Shown: positions 1 through 11,400, counted from the first letter of the stretch. The stretch is 64,000 nt of DNA from Bondarzewia mesenterica (GCA_004802705.1 SGPL01000103.1:1-64000); one strand, 5' to 3'. Notes: generated by a model not told the origin, from the letters alone. Program-made: numbers and translations.

Positions 1-255
1 TGGTCAAGGTATAAAGACTCTTGTTCAGCAGACCGAGATGTCATGNTACCCTGCAGTGACTGAAGGATTGAAGGGCAAACGTATCTTACTCCAGCTCTGT
101 CAGTTCTGCGAAACGTTCGTACTCTGAGTCAGTCTTCCCAGGTCGGAAGGGCGCTCTAGATTCCCAGCACGCACGGCGGTCGTCGATTCATTCTTGATGG
201 TAGTCATGATGGCCCTCAGCATAAGTGCTTCTTATTAATGAGTTACAGGCGACAA

Positions 256-287
256 AGGACCCCCGATAATAGGAGGGGAACCTAGAT
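256..287 (+). repeat. Left terminal inverted repeat
   Basis: Exact reverse complement of 915-946. Complementarity stops abruptly at the inner side, where the two subterminal regions differ apart from the shared TCCGGACA motifs. Confidence 0.9.
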
Positions 288-914
288 ACCGATCCGGACA
301 AATTTTGGGCGAAAATTCAAAAATGCTAGATGAAAAACGGACAAATTCGACCCTTGAGGCCGAGGTAGCCAAATTTTTATCCGGACATGGACGGCTGGGG
401 CCCGGAGAACCCAGATCGTCATCCGGACATATTTTGGCTGGGCTGGGCCGGGGTCAGACATATATAGTAGGAAGCTCGGATGCCTGGCTTGATTTTGCCA
501 CGGATACCGATCAATGAAAACTTATGAAAATGCGCGTCTCGCTAAGATGCGTCCGCGTACATATGTTATTGTGCGCCATAACCATCCATTTCGAAAGACT
601 TGAAGAACGGTAAATATGCCACAATGACTCAGTCATCAAACATATCTGCCCTATCGGCAAGCATTTCCGTGCAGTTTTCAGAGATGACTGACCACAACAT
701 TGTTTTCTTATCTTCTATACACTGTATACCAACGTTTTAGAGCTCCAGGAGCTTTTTTGAATATTTTGATGATTTTGGTGATTTTCTGGGACCTATATGC
801 TCTGTCCGGACAAAAAATGGCCTCAGCGCGAACCTAGCGAAAAATCCGGACATAAAGAGCCCAAAATCACGAAATTTCGGTCCGGACAAAAAATCCGAAA
901 ATCCGGAAATTTTC

Positions 915-946
915 ATCTAGGTTCCCCTCCTATTATCGGGGGTCCT
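915..946 (-). repeat. Right terminal inverted repeat
   Basis: Exact reverse complement of 256-287 over 32 bases. Confidence 0.9.
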
Positions 947-1690
947 GCTCGGACTCGGATTTTGGACGCCTGGAGTGCTGATGCCCGATCTTGGTCTCGG
1001 TCGAGCAAAGGTGGTATAACCGCATAAGCATGGCATTTAATTAACACGGGTGTGTATGTAAGTATAGACCCTCACCCTCGCCGAGGCAAAGTTCTCGAGT
1101 ACCGAGTCGAGGTTGTTCCATTACTTATTGCCGCACTGCGGTCGACAAAAGGACGATTGTTTAACACAGTGAGACAGATGTTTTTTTCTTTTCTTTCTGG
1201 TTTGGCTTCTTATGCATGTCAATGCTACCCTCTTCGTGACAAGGTATGTACCGAGCACAGGACACCCAAACTCTATGTATAAAAACAAACAGCGTTCACA
1301 TGTTTCACACATAAGAATTCGACCCGTCGAGTTCAATTGCGGGGAATTCCGACCGCGAGGGTACACTCGCTTCTCGATGAGTCGATTGTGAGTCCACGTG
1401 GCTTAATGTTTACTTTACGCGATGAGTTTGGAAAGAAGTCGAGAAGCGTCCCGCTGCAGTGTCGCCGAGAGATCGAATTCGAAGGCGGCGGGCGCGCGGT
1501 CCCACTCGGACTTGTTCGAATAAGTACATGTATGCACTTTTTACATAGGAAATTTTCGAAGCCTCACGATACGACTCGGGTTTGTGGCTGCCGCTCCGTC
1601 GAACAACCCACTTGAAACGCGGTGGATGTCGACGAATCCACATGGCGGGGCTGGGCTCAGGCGGGTGCTCTGCAGTCCGTCCGTGCGCGA
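947..1690. other. CpG-rich stretch without recognisable gene
   Basis: Open frames here are short, overlap on both strands and show no family resemblance. The sequence is rich in CpG (many TCGA and CGAG words), unlike the decayed middle of the window, so it has escaped mutation or is young. It ends where repeat A1 of the Ngaro-like element begins. It could be host intergenic DNA or the edge of an older repeat; I see nothing decisive. Confidence 0.5.
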
Positions 1691-1893
1691 GTGAGTCCAT
1701 CGTCCATCCCATTGCGACGTTCCCGTGCACGTGCCTATGGCAGACCGTTCAACAGGGGGGGTGCGCTGCACAGTCCCCTATGTTGCACTTTCGTTCTGCC
1801 CAGGTACGCACCATCTTTCACCCTGGCTCTTTCCTCTCCATTTTTTACTTATTAGTTGCACTTTCGTTCGGTTTAGAGCTACTAATTCGTCTA
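1691..1893 (+). repeat. Split direct repeat A1 (5' end of Ngaro-like element)
   Basis: Matches 6,535-6,739 almost base for base from CGTCCATCCCATTGCGAC to CTACTAATTCGTCTA. There is one single-base insertion in A2 and a few substitutions. Similarity stops at 1,893, beyond which A1 runs into the gag leader and A2 into the B2 side. Confidence 0.9.
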
Positions 1894-1930
1894 ATATCTG
1901 TAACCCATCGAATTTCCGTCCAAATTCTCA

Positions 1931-3280
1931 ATGTCGACCGAAAATGGTTCGGACACATACCAGTCCCAGTCCAGCTTCACGATATCGACACAAGCACAAC
2001 AACCCCGCTCTCTGGCATTTCGCTTGAGAGGCTCATCGCCAACTCGCAGCCAGCCCACAGATTCACTCACGGGTAACCCAACAGGTGGCGGGTTGTCAGA
2101 AAGGTGTTTTGAGATCGTCCAGGAGTACAGGACTGGCAAGGTCACCAAAACCCATGCCATCATCAGACTTCAGTGCATCATCTCGTAGGAGAACCTCACA
2201 AAAGAGAGATTTGAACAGTCCTTTGGCACCTACCTGGATATGCTCGACAACTTCGAGCGACAGCAATCAGCCGCCCTCACTTTCGGGTCAGGGGCTACCC
2301 AAGTCGTCAGGAGTGCCACGCCTGCTCGACCGGATGGACCAAATGGGGGTAAACCCTCTGGAGAGCAGAATGGAAATAGAGGGGAACCTGAACAGCAGGT
2401 TGATGAGCGAAGGGGAAACAACGCGAATACAAAGCGACGCCTCACCGAAATCGAGCATGACTCCGATTCAGATGACGATGAAACTGGGGGACCATCGCAT
2501 CGACACCGCGTTAACCTCGAGCTGTGTCCCTGGCTTGTTGAGGAGCAAGGAGTCGAGAAACCCTTGTCTGAGTCTCTTGAGCAGACTCAGCTCATGCTCG
2601 CAAATTTCTCGAGCGATCCAAAACTCGTCAGATCCTCCATCGTCAACACAGCCGGTTGCCCTCCATTCCCAGATGCTGAATGGATGCACATTGTCTCAGG
2701 AAAGGCCGTTGATTTTGACCAGGTCCTCACCGCATTCTCCTCGACCACGTACTCTGCCATCCACAAAGAGAAAATTGGTGGAGTCGAGTTCAGTCTCCCC
2801 TCAGCAGTCTCGGCTAAAACAGTTCAAGGCCAGGGAGAGTGGACCACATGCTGGAATGAGGTGGCTCGAGCATATGCCTTCGTGTTCCCTCACCGCCTCG
2901 CCGAGCTCAACAACTATTACAACCATGTCAGCCGACAATTTGCTGCAGTCCACCCCTCATTCCATAGCCGCATCATCCAATATGATAAAGCCGTTCGCAC
3001 TCACATCGCCAGCTGCCGTCACCTCGCGCTCGACGACTTTGCGGCCTTCGACGATCTTAGGTTGCAATGGACCATCAGCATTGGGGCAGGAGTTGTTAAT
3101 GCTACCAGCGGAGCAGGAAAAGGGGACACACGAACTAAGTGACAGAGATCAGCATGCAAGCATTGGAATGACGGGCGCTGCCCGTTCGACAATGGATCGT
3201 GCCGTTACCTCCATGTCTGCCTCAAGTGCCGATCACCTTAGCATGCAGCTAGCAGGTGTGCCGCTGGAGACCGGAAGTGA
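1931..3280 (+). pseudogene. gag: Ngaro-like gag with CCCH/CCHC zinc fingers, broken by stops
   Basis: One frame runs from the ATG at 1931 to the TGA at 3278-3280, about 450 codons, and is broken by three stops: TAG 2186-2188, TGA 3140-3142 and TAG 3239-3241. Each can arise from CAG or CGA by a C-to-T change. A central acidic stretch (DSDSDDDE) precedes the conserved gag core, which includes CPWLVEEQG, AGCPPFPDAEW and FVFPHRLAELNNYY, typical of fungal DIRS-order gag proteins. The C-terminal part, read past the stops, holds a cysteine-histidine cluster: CKHWNDGRC, then CRYLH, then CLKC, H and C. This is a likely nucleic-acid-binding module. Nothing else shares this frame upstream, so 1931 is the best start. 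Confidence 0.8.
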
Positions 3281-3281
3281 C

Positions 3282-5108
3282 GAGGTCCCATCTCCACGTC
3301 ATCGACGTTCATTTATCTGGTCTGATTCAGGGCTCTCGTTCACACCTTTGGCATCATATTCTGAATGCTCATTGCCTCTCCCATCTCCACCGCTTCATGA
3401 ACTTCAGCACATTACTGCTCTCAAAACCATATCTGATCACCCTCATCTTTTCAAGATCATCACGCCGATCAATGTTTGCCGTTTTGAAGAATTACTTGTG
3501 ACACACCCGAACCGCCCTTTCGTGGACTCTGTTCTCAAGGGGCTACATGAAGGATTTTAGCCGGCGGCAGACACTTCAGATGTTACATATCCTAAAACCT
3601 GGGATAATTCATCACGAGAGCTGCGTGAGGCTCAGCAGGTCGAGTTTGCACGTCATCATATACAGGAAGAGGAGAATTCGGGTCGCTTCTCTCCCCCTTT
3701 TGGAACGGAACTCCTTCCTGGGATGTATAGCATGCCCTTCGGGGTGGTTCCAAAGCCGAACTCTGAGAAATTTCGCATGGTTGTTGATCACAGCGCTGAA
3801 CCCTATTCCTTAAATTCTATGATTCCACCTCACCAATCTACTGCACAGTTGGATGACATCCACGACCTCAGGCGCTGTCTCCGGAAAGCACGTCGTGCTT
3901 GTCAGGATGCTCCTATCACCTTGTTCAAGTCGGATGTTTCACACGCTTATCGTTGCATTCCTATGCACCCACTTTGGCAGCTCAAACAAGTCATTACCTT
4001 TGAGGGCCAACGTCGCGTGGATCAGTGTAATATTATTAGAAACAGGAAGGGAGGAGATCTATGGTGCGCCTTCATGAGCCTTGTGCTATGGATTGCAATC
4101 AGCGTTCTCGATCTTCCTGATCTTCTTGCTTATGTGGACGACACCTTCTCTTGGGATCTTGAGGGTCGGCTCACTTGGTATGATCCATATGGCCAGCTCT
4201 TCCCAGAAAAGCAAGCTCACTTGCTCATGCTGTGGGATGATCTGGGGATCCCACACGAGCATTCGAAGCAGATTTTTGGCTCACCGTTGTCTATTATTGG
4301 ATTTGAAATTGATACTAGGCTGATGAAAGTCAGTTTGCTGAAGCAGAGGCGGGATGAGCTGGTTGAAGAAATTCGGCGTTTTGGACATCGAATGAAGGGA
4401 ACTCATCGCCGACCACTTCGAGAGTTCCGACGGTTAGCTGGATGGACTAGTTGGGCTCTCAACGTCTTTCCACTGCTTCGGCCTGGCCTGTGCTTGCTCT
4501 ACTGCAAGATTTCCAACAAAATTCACCCTCACCAATTGGTGGAGGTTAGTGTTGCTCTCTCTAAAGAGCTCGAATGGCTTGCATCGCATATCGAGCGATC
4601 CGACGGTGTGTTTTTCTTTACCTCAGTCGCATGGAATGCGAAGGATGCAGATGTGGTTATCTACGGTGATGCCTCACTCGAAGGTCTCGGCTTTTGGGCA
4701 CCGCGATTTGCTTCAGGTTTCCAATCACCGTTGCCACGGGTTATTAAAAAGCTTCAAGGGAGAATCTTTTTCTTCGAAGCGCTAACCATTGTCTGTGCCC
4801 TTCAATGGGCTTCGACCATACTCCCCTGCCCATCACGTGTCCTTATCTTCATGGATAACACAAATACCGTTGATTTCTTCGACACATTGCGTGCCAAACC
4901 ACTCTATAATGCGATGCTTCGCTTTACCGTCGACCTCCTCATCCGAACACACATCGATCTGTGTGTCATTCATATCCCTGGAACATGCAACTCTGTCGCT
5001 GATGCACTCTCCCGCAATGACAACGAGCGGGCATTACGTATCGTCCCTCTGTTGACTATCACTCCATTTCAACCCCCTCGGGATGCGCTGGGGGTAGCGG
5101 CCTTATGA
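3282..5108 (+). pseudogene. pol: Ngaro-like pol: reverse transcriptase and RNase H
   Basis: The frame is open up to TGA 5106-5108 except for TAG 3558-3560 (a TGG-to-TAG change). The RT contains FKSDVSHAYRCIPMHP, the motif A equivalent, and the catalytic box LLAYVDDTFSWD. The RNase H follows with its expected acidic residues in VIYGDASLEGLGFW, FFEALTIVCAL and FMDNTNTVDFF, and ends with HIPGTCNSVADALSR. The first methionine after the stop is at 3723, but RT homology begins before it, so the true start is unresolved. Translation may depend on a frame change from gag. The stop overlaps the ATG of the recombinase (ATGA at 5105-5108), which suggests coupled translation. It makes cDNA from the element's RNA. 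Confidence 0.88.
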
Positions 5109-6107
5109 GTTTGACCATCAGTCCTTCATCCAGACAGCCACTGCAGGAAGCCTGGACGAGGGAACGCCTCGAGAGGGAACGCGCGATTGCGATCAGCTTC
5201 ACTCTTGAGCGCTCATCTCAGTCTGCTTACACCTCATCCTTGAATTCATATATTTCTTTCTGCCACCTCCACGGCTTCCTTCTTGATCCGACACCTGACA
5301 CATTGTCTTTCTATGTCGTGTACATGTGTCACCATATTCAACCTTGATCAGTCGAAACGTATCTATCCAGCATTTGCCACCAACTCGAGCCTTTCTTTCC
5401 GCATGTTCGCACTGTACGGAAGTCCTCTCTAGTTATCCGCTCCCTGCGAGGATGTAAAAAGCGCATGGGTTCCTCCCCAAATCGGAAGCAGCCCCTCATG
5501 CGCACTGACCTAGTCTCACTTCTGACACACTATGCAGAGTCTCGTGACCACGATGACCTCCTTTTTCTCGCCCTTCTCACGACCGGGTTTCATGCCCTCA
5601 TGCGTATCGGAGAACTTGTTTGGCCGGACAATCGTAACCATCGCGACTGGCGCAAGGTCATTTTACGCCAATCAGTTCATATTCTGCCCAATGGCTTCGA
5701 GTTCTTCTTACCCTATTAAAAAAAATGACCGCTTATACGATGGAAACAATATCATTGTTGCCTCTCTGTCCACTGCTGATGATCCTGTTGAACCCTTCCT
5801 GCGATACCTTCGCTCTCGTGATGCCACTCACACACACCTCCTGCAGCTATGGACCCGCGCAGATGGCTCTATCCCAACTCGCGCATGGTTCATTCACCGG
5901 TTACGAGAGCACTTCACGACAAACATCGCAGGTCATTCACTACGGTCTGGTGGTGCGACAGCACTAGCGGAGGACGGAGTCGCTCCAGAGTTCATTCAAT
6001 GAGCAGGTCGCTGGTCTTCTGAAGCATTTGAAAGGTACATTCGAAAAAACCCTACTCTACTCATTGCACTCTTATTCTCCAGACAACGTCACCTACGATC
6101 CAGTTAA
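5105..6107 (+). pseudogene. Tyrosine recombinase of Ngaro-like element
   Basis: Starts with the ATG that overlaps the pol stop. Two in-frame TGA codons (5345-5347 and 5999-6001, both explainable as CGA) and one frame change at the A8 run near 5,718-5,726 break it. After correction it is about 330 residues long, normal for the family. Catalytic residues are visible: the first arginine in FHALMRIGEL, the H-x-x-R motif in HSLRSGGATALAEDG, and the tyrosine in GRWSSEAFERYIRKNP. The frame ends at TAA 6105-6107. The enzyme would integrate a circular DNA copy by site-specific recombination. That explains the absence of a target duplication and of ordinary LTRs. Confidence 0.9.
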
Positions 6108-6219
6108 CACATTTCTTTTCAATTTCCTTTATTACTAAAAAAAAAATCGCCTCCAGTCTCATCAGCTCCGCTTCACACTACCAAATCACCCTAAAAAACT
6201 TCCATCATAGCTTCTCTAT

Positions 6220-6239
6220 TACGATTTCTTCCGGTGATG
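6220..6239 (+). repeat. Split direct repeat B1
   Basis: A 20-nt word starting TACGATTTCTTCCGG recurs at 6,768-6,787 with one T/C difference. It sits downstream of the recombinase and upstream of A2, as B1 should. The repeat may be somewhat longer, but similarity is weak outside this core. Confidence 0.6.
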
Positions 6240-6534
6240 TACGAATAGCATTCTGGGCCGTCTTGCGAGGTGTGCGAGGCGGCCGCATTTCACTATTCTC
6301 TCCTGTCCCGGTAAGCGGCATCGTGATGCCAATTGTCACGCCCTTTCCGTTCTGCTTTCACGCACGATTTCGGATTCACCGTCGCCTCATGAACTGGAGT
6401 GATTAAGGAGACTTTAACTATGGTTTAAGGGCATTTTAATCACCCAGTTCGGAGCTTTCCTGTTGAATCCCCGCAACACGCTCTCCATCGAGCGCATTTG
6501 TTCGCCTTTTCGCTCTCCGTCGAGCCCCGCTCTC

Positions 6535-6739
6535 TGTGAGCGCATCGTCCATCCCATTGCGACATTCCCAGTGCACATGCCTATGGCAGACCGTTCAACA
6601 AGGGGGGTGCGCTGCACAGTCCCCTATGTTGCACTTTCATTCTGCCCAGGTACGCACCATCTTTCACCCTGGCTCTTTCCTCTCCATTTTTTACTTATTA
6701 GTTGCACTTTCGTTCGGTTTAGAGCTACTAATTCGTCTA
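6535..6739 (+). repeat. Split direct repeat A2
   Basis: Second copy of repeat A (see 1,691-1,893), placed between B1 and B2. The 6,240-6,534 interval between B1 and A2 shows no coding potential. Confidence 0.9.
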
Positions 6740-6767
6740 CCCTCCTCTCCCACCCTATTTACATTAG

Positions 6768-6787
6768 TACGATTTCTTCCGGCGATG
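6768..6787 (+). repeat. Split direct repeat B2 and 3' end of Ngaro-like element
   Basis: Second copy of the B core. Immediately after it (from about 6,790) the sequence changes into the exon-like sequence of the neighbouring pseudogene, so the element probably ends here. Confidence 0.6.
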
Positions 6788-6799
6788 AACCCAACTGGA

Positions 6800-9425
6800 G
6801 GTCCTAAAGTTCATAAAAAGGAAGGACATTGAGGCTCACATCTTGGAGCATCACGGAGCTACGCTGAAGGCTTCCTGAGACTATATCTCCCACTACCAGG
6901 ATGGAGTGAGGGCGGTGAGGGATTCAGTGAGCTTGGAGGACATGATGAAGTTCCAAGAGCTTGCCGAGAAGTGGAACACGGTGCATCCACCAGTCGAGAA
7001 ACAGAGAGAGTGAGTAGGTTTTCCATTGCCAGTGACATATTGATAGATATTTTTATAGGTTTGCCGAGCATGTCAATCAATATGTGAAGGAGTTTGCCAC
7101 CCAGATGTTCCGGCAACTGAACATGAGGTTATTTATTTTCTCGGTGACAGTGCNGAAAGATGGCAAGCCAGTGTACACTTAGTGAGTTTGCCCTCGGTGG
7201 TGGTCTNGGTGATNGCTGATACCTATCGGTGCTTTCAGTCATGACTTCAATGAGGAGAACAGATCGACTTNGTTCATGAATTCTCATCCAAATTGGAACA
7301 CCAGCGACATTTTAAAGGAATGGGCAGAGTANACTAATGAGGTGTTTGGTGAGCATTCTGTGGATGACGTGTATGAGAGTAACTCTCATGTCTGTAATAG
7401 GTACCATAGAAGTCNGAGAGGAGGCCAAGGAGGAAGTGAAGAAAAGGAAAAAGCCGATTCTAGAGTTAGTGGCCACNGAGAATGGGAGGGTGATGTTGCN
7501 ATCACTAGAGAAGGACAAGACCTTTGACCTAGAGCAGATGAAGGGCTTGGTAAGGGTGGTGATGACAACCNCATACTGTATGTTNTAATCAGGCATCATG
7601 GTGTTCATGTACTGATAAAAGTATAGGAGCGGCGAGTGGAAATGCAAAGGGATCAGTGCCATGGGGGAAGTTGAAGGAATAGCGAGGTGAGTACTTCACC
7701 GACGAGTACTTTCCTGATGACTTTGTGATTAAAGAGCCATTGAAGCTAGTTTGAGAAGCAATCACGAAGCTGATGAACCACTGGTATGATCGGCAAGAGG
7801 ACGGCAAGGCCCTAGTGGTGTTCAAGTCATATCAGGCATCAGACAGTGGGGTTCAGTCAGCAACATTCACCATGACCAAAAAAGGAAAGCCAAGGAAGGA
7901 CAAGGCTCGTGCATCAGCATTGGCGTCAGTGTCGACATCGAGGTCAGCATCAACTTCAATGAATGGTTTGGCCAAAAGAAAGGAAAAAGCTATCCCTCCC
8001 TCCAAAGAGATGAAGGAAAGCCCAGAGATAATGGAGGAGNCCGAGGAGAACTTTGAGGCTGAGCTTGAGCGGCTCATGGGGGATGACAGTGACAGTGACA
8101 GTGAGGATGAGGCGGAGGTCTCCCAGGCAGTCTCCAACAGATGAAAGACTGTGGTTGAGGAATTGTTGGCCAACCCCTCAGTGATTGATCTAACCATCTC
8201 ACCGGCATCTATCTACACCCAGTGTGACATGGGCAAGATGAGCTTTCTGTTCAACCTCAGTGCTCGGGTTGAGTACAGGACAATGTTGCCTGCCATCCTA
8301 GAGCATGAGGTATGACTGGTTAACCTCTATAGTAGAACNCATGCTGNTTTTGACCCANGATGATCATTCATTCACCGCTGCCAAGAATATTCCCCCCCTA
8401 GTGCAACTAGAAGTATGACAGCTCATACCTCCCTGAGTCGGTGCACACCTCGATGGAGGATGAGGAGGTACTAATAATGTGGCTCACCGAGAATCTGCAT
8501 CTCGGTGAGGACAGCAAGCTGCAGCTGAAGGAGAATCTNTGGCTCATCGTGCTCACCGTCAGGATGATGTTGAATGACAGCCACCAAGCTCAATTCTATG
8601 AGGATCCTGGTGCTGACACCGATATGAATGTCACTGCCACCAGCAACATTCCACTATATGTGTTGACCACATAGCTGGACTTTCAGTCTGCGACTTGCTC
8701 ACCGTCGAGGTGTCCAACCAGATCACCAAGGCCCTGCCAAAGCCACTCCAACAGGCCGAGGAAGCTGAGCCAGTGACTGTCGAACTAGAAGAGGTGAAGG
8801 AGATGAAATCTGAATTACAGAAAATGTTGTCAAAGTTTAATCTTTGAGAATGCCTGGAGGTGGCTAAGATCAATGCCACCGGGGATAATGAGGTGAATTT
8901 ATATTCATCAAATACAGCTTTGCATGTATTGATGAAAGACTTGAGTTGGAAACTGAACCTACAGTTCCTGATACAAGGTCAGATGTTCCAGCCACCAAAG
9001 AGGCTAGGCCGACAACTGAACCAGTACCATCGGCATTGGCCAATGATGAGGACCAGGATATGACCCTCAGCGAGGCAGNGGAACAGGCCTCTGGTGAAGT
9101 ATCGCCGAGCTCACTGAAGGACATGGTCTTGGAACAGGTAAGTCACCTTGAGTACATTTATTTTGTTTGTCACTCACATATAGTAGGAGGCTGGAGATGC
9201 CGAGGAGGAAGCCGAGGAGCATGACTCTGTCAGAGATGACACGCCGGAGGTCACTGTTCCCTNAAAGAGGAAGCCATCGGCAAAAGCAATGGTGCAAGCT
9301 GAGGAATCCTCAGCAAAGTGGTGGAAGGCTATTGCCGATGAGTCTCATGTGAAGACCTCTGATAGGAAGTTGAAGAATGACTCGGCGAACACTTNCAGAA
9401 CATGTCTTCATATGAATGTGAAGGT
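6800..9425 (+). pseudogene. Multi-exon pseudogene of unrecognised family
   Basis: A collinear protein can be followed through several exons. The first exon includes EAHILEHHGATLKAS. An intron at 7,010-7,058 (GTGAGT..TATAG) leads to EFAEHVNQYVKEFATQMF, and an intron at about 7,181-7,239 leads to HDFNEENRST and NSHPNWNTSDILKEWAE. An intron at about 7,336-7,400 leads to KKRKKPILELVA. Later come RGEYFTDEYFPDDFVIKEP, MNHWYDRQEDGKALVVF, an acidic DSDSDSEDE stretch, a Lys/Ala/Ser-rich stretch, and after an intron at about 9,139-9,186 AGDAEEEAEEHDS. I do not recognise the family. Stops at TCC-TGA, GAA-TAG-CGA, GTT-TGA and AGA-TGA all fit C-to-T change of CGA or CAG. A one-base frameshift lies near 8,660. 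Its 5' part is missing at the Ngaro-like element. Confidence 0.6.
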
Positions 9426-10840
9426 AGGTCTTCATGGATTAGCTTACGAGATATATTAAGAATTAAAGGGAAGCATCCACATCACACCAATATTAATAGA
9501 TGTCAAACTCTACCTGTTTTTAAAATCTACTGATATTATTAATGATAACAACTTCTGAGTAGGTTCTGATCACTTGAAAATGATCATGACATCTATATTG
9601 ACTGTTGGACGTGCAATGAAGGGAGTCATTTCTCATGCACATAACTCACATCTAAAACTCCATCACTGTACATTCACAGTACATACTCATCTTCTGACAC
9701 ATACTGCACTACAATAATAGACCATAATCCTTCGGATGGTGAACAATGAGATCAATAATATNNTNATATTCNNANGTTCNATATNNNCTNNNTNANTCTG
9801 NCNNACNNTGTNGCANANNNTACNNNNCTGANACCATTNNTNANNCNNNTNNNCATNATGNGNACATAATNATNCATATCANCCTTNANNNTTNNNTATT
9901 NAAGATANTANNNATNGNNATCNNTNNGAATCNCTAACANCNCNAACACNNCNNNCNCTNCGCNCNNNCTNCACANANNNCNNNCNTCANTGCATCNTCA
10001 ATGCNNNNNNNNNNNNNNNNNNNNNNNNNNNNNNNNNNNNNNNNNNNNNNNNNNNNNNNNNNNNNNNNNNNNNNNNNNNNNNNNNNNNNNNNNNNNNNNN
10101 NNNNNNNNNNNNNNNNNNNNNNNNNNNNNNNNNNNNNTCNTGTNCATNANCGTGNNCNTTCNNCTGNNCNTTCCATTGCTAATTAGAACATCCTTCTCAT
10201 AACAGCATNTATGAGTTCTTTTATGGTCAATATTTTGACATGCCTACAGTGGACTCTGGTGACTCCAAAGTGAATTAGGGCATCATAAGGGTCAGTGCAG
10301 ATGTAGACATTGCAAACTTCAAGCTTAAAGCTATAGACCTCAAAGAAGATACATTTGGACTAGGCACTGTCAGAAATAAGTTTTTAAAATAAAAGTAGAA
10401 AATAATAATCTCAACACACTTCTACTTCTTGCACCATGCCCCAAACTAGTCCTCATCCTCACTGCTGCTGCTGGCATCTAACTCCATGAGCTCACTTTCC
10501 ACCTTGTCCTTAATATAGATAGGACAATCTTTACTTGGAGATTTACAAAGNGAAACTATAGCCTTCTCCTCCATGCTTAGAGCAGAAACTAAGACAACCT
10601 AATCTCTAAGGTCATGCAGGCCCAGCAGTTTACTAATAAACCCTTCACAAAAAAGCATTCACTAAGAGTTAGAGAATAATTTACCTGTACATACTTTAAC
10701 TAGACTTAAAACTATTTATTCAAAGAAACCCTCCTGCATCTAACCCTTTTTAAGCACTAAATTCATNTGTATTAGCACCTCCCCCACTACTACCACCTTT
10801 ACTCTTTTACATCAAAATTGAACTCTAGCTTCATCTACAT
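9426..10840. other. Assembly gap and low-quality sequence
   Basis: From about 9,763 the bases are mixed with N. A solid run of N covers about 10,005-10,137, and scattered N continue to about 10,178. The flanks (9,426-9,760 and 10,180-10,840) are AT-rich with no recognisable gene. Apparent open frames across the N run mean nothing. Confidence 0.9.
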
Positions 10841-11400
10841 CATGATAAGATCATCCTTCAAGCCATCTNAAACAACCCTACAGCTCTCATCCACACACAA
10901 AATAATTGCACATGCAGCTTTTGCCGATTCATCTGCCACTTCAGCTTAAGCATGGCNAGAGATAAAGCTAGCCACTCATCTCCTTCATCCAAGTGGGATA
11001 ATTATACCATTGAGCAATTTAATAGAGGGGACTGATGTAGAAGAGTCAGCAATGATGAGGAGTGATAAAAAAAAAAAAATAAGGTGGAATAAGGGTGAGA
11101 TGGTGAAGACAATAGAGGATGTGATAAAATGCCAGTGCTACAAGGAAGAGATGTGAAAAGCAGACTTATAATTACGAAACAAATGAGTTGAGAGTCACCA
11201 AGACTCAGGGACCAGAACTCGCTGAGCAAAGTGAAAACAGATAACTAGCAACACTAGGAGAACAATGATGAAGTGTTTATGTGGACACTGCAGTCCAAAG
11301 TGAGCAACTGTAGGTACATGGTGAATAAGAGAGTGAGAATACAACTGTAGCCCAATGTGAGCAACTGGGGGAACATAACATGCTTCATCCAGCACTTCAA
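10840..11400 (-). mobile_element. Copia copy A: 5' LTR fragment and gag start only
   Basis: Read on the minus strand, 11,400-11,180 matches the LTR of the neighbouring copia elements (GTTGCTCAC...CACTTCAT, ending near CTCTCAACTCA). About 11,054-10,850 matches the start of their gag: ADSSTSVPSIKLLNG in place of ADSSKCIPSVE, with the initiating ATG changed to ATT. Beyond 10,850 the match fades towards the gap. This is a truncated relic of the same family as the copies at 12,310-15,708, 15,712-19,560 and 19,900-20,430. Confidence 0.65.

Larger units (their letters stand above)
256..946. mobile_element. Non-autonomous DNA transposon with 32-bp TIRs
   Basis: A 691-bp unit is bounded by perfect 32-bp inverted repeats (256-287 and 915-946) whose outer end reads AGGACCCCCGATAATAGG. 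Near both ends the octamer TCCGGACA recurs in the same orientation, at 293, 380 and 422 on the left and at 805, 845 and 881 on the right. Such subterminal repeats are the usual binding sites of a transposase. No coding frame of useful length is present, so it must be mobilised in trans. No convincing target-site duplication is visible next to the ends (left GCGACAA, right GCTCGGA), so the superfamily cannot be assigned. The TIRs and octamers are seen directly; mobility is inferred. Confidence 0.8.
1691..6787 (+). mobile_element. Ngaro-like tyrosine-recombinase retrotransposon
   Basis: The order is repeat A1, gag, RT-RNase H, tyrosine recombinase, B1, A2, B2. Repeat A is about 204 bp (1,691-1,893 and 6,535-6,739). 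The shared B word is 20 nt (6,220-6,239 and 6,768-6,787). Split direct repeats with a tyrosine recombinase instead of a DDE integrase define the Ngaro/PAT type of DIRS order. No methyltransferase-like domain follows the RNase H, which favours Ngaro over DIRS proper. All three genes carry in-frame stops, each explainable by a C-to-T change on one strand, and one A-run frameshift, so this copy is inactive but young. CpG is still abundant inside it. Confidence 0.9.

Noticed and set aside
1410..1855. Overlapping frames of 75-165 codons on both strands around repeat A1
   Set aside because: They partly cover the split repeat and recur at A2; no domain or motif, and the same DNA is open in several frames because of its composition.
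9746..10186. Open frames on both strands across the N-rich stretch
   Set aside because: They exist only because N codons are not counted as stops; the bases are unknown.
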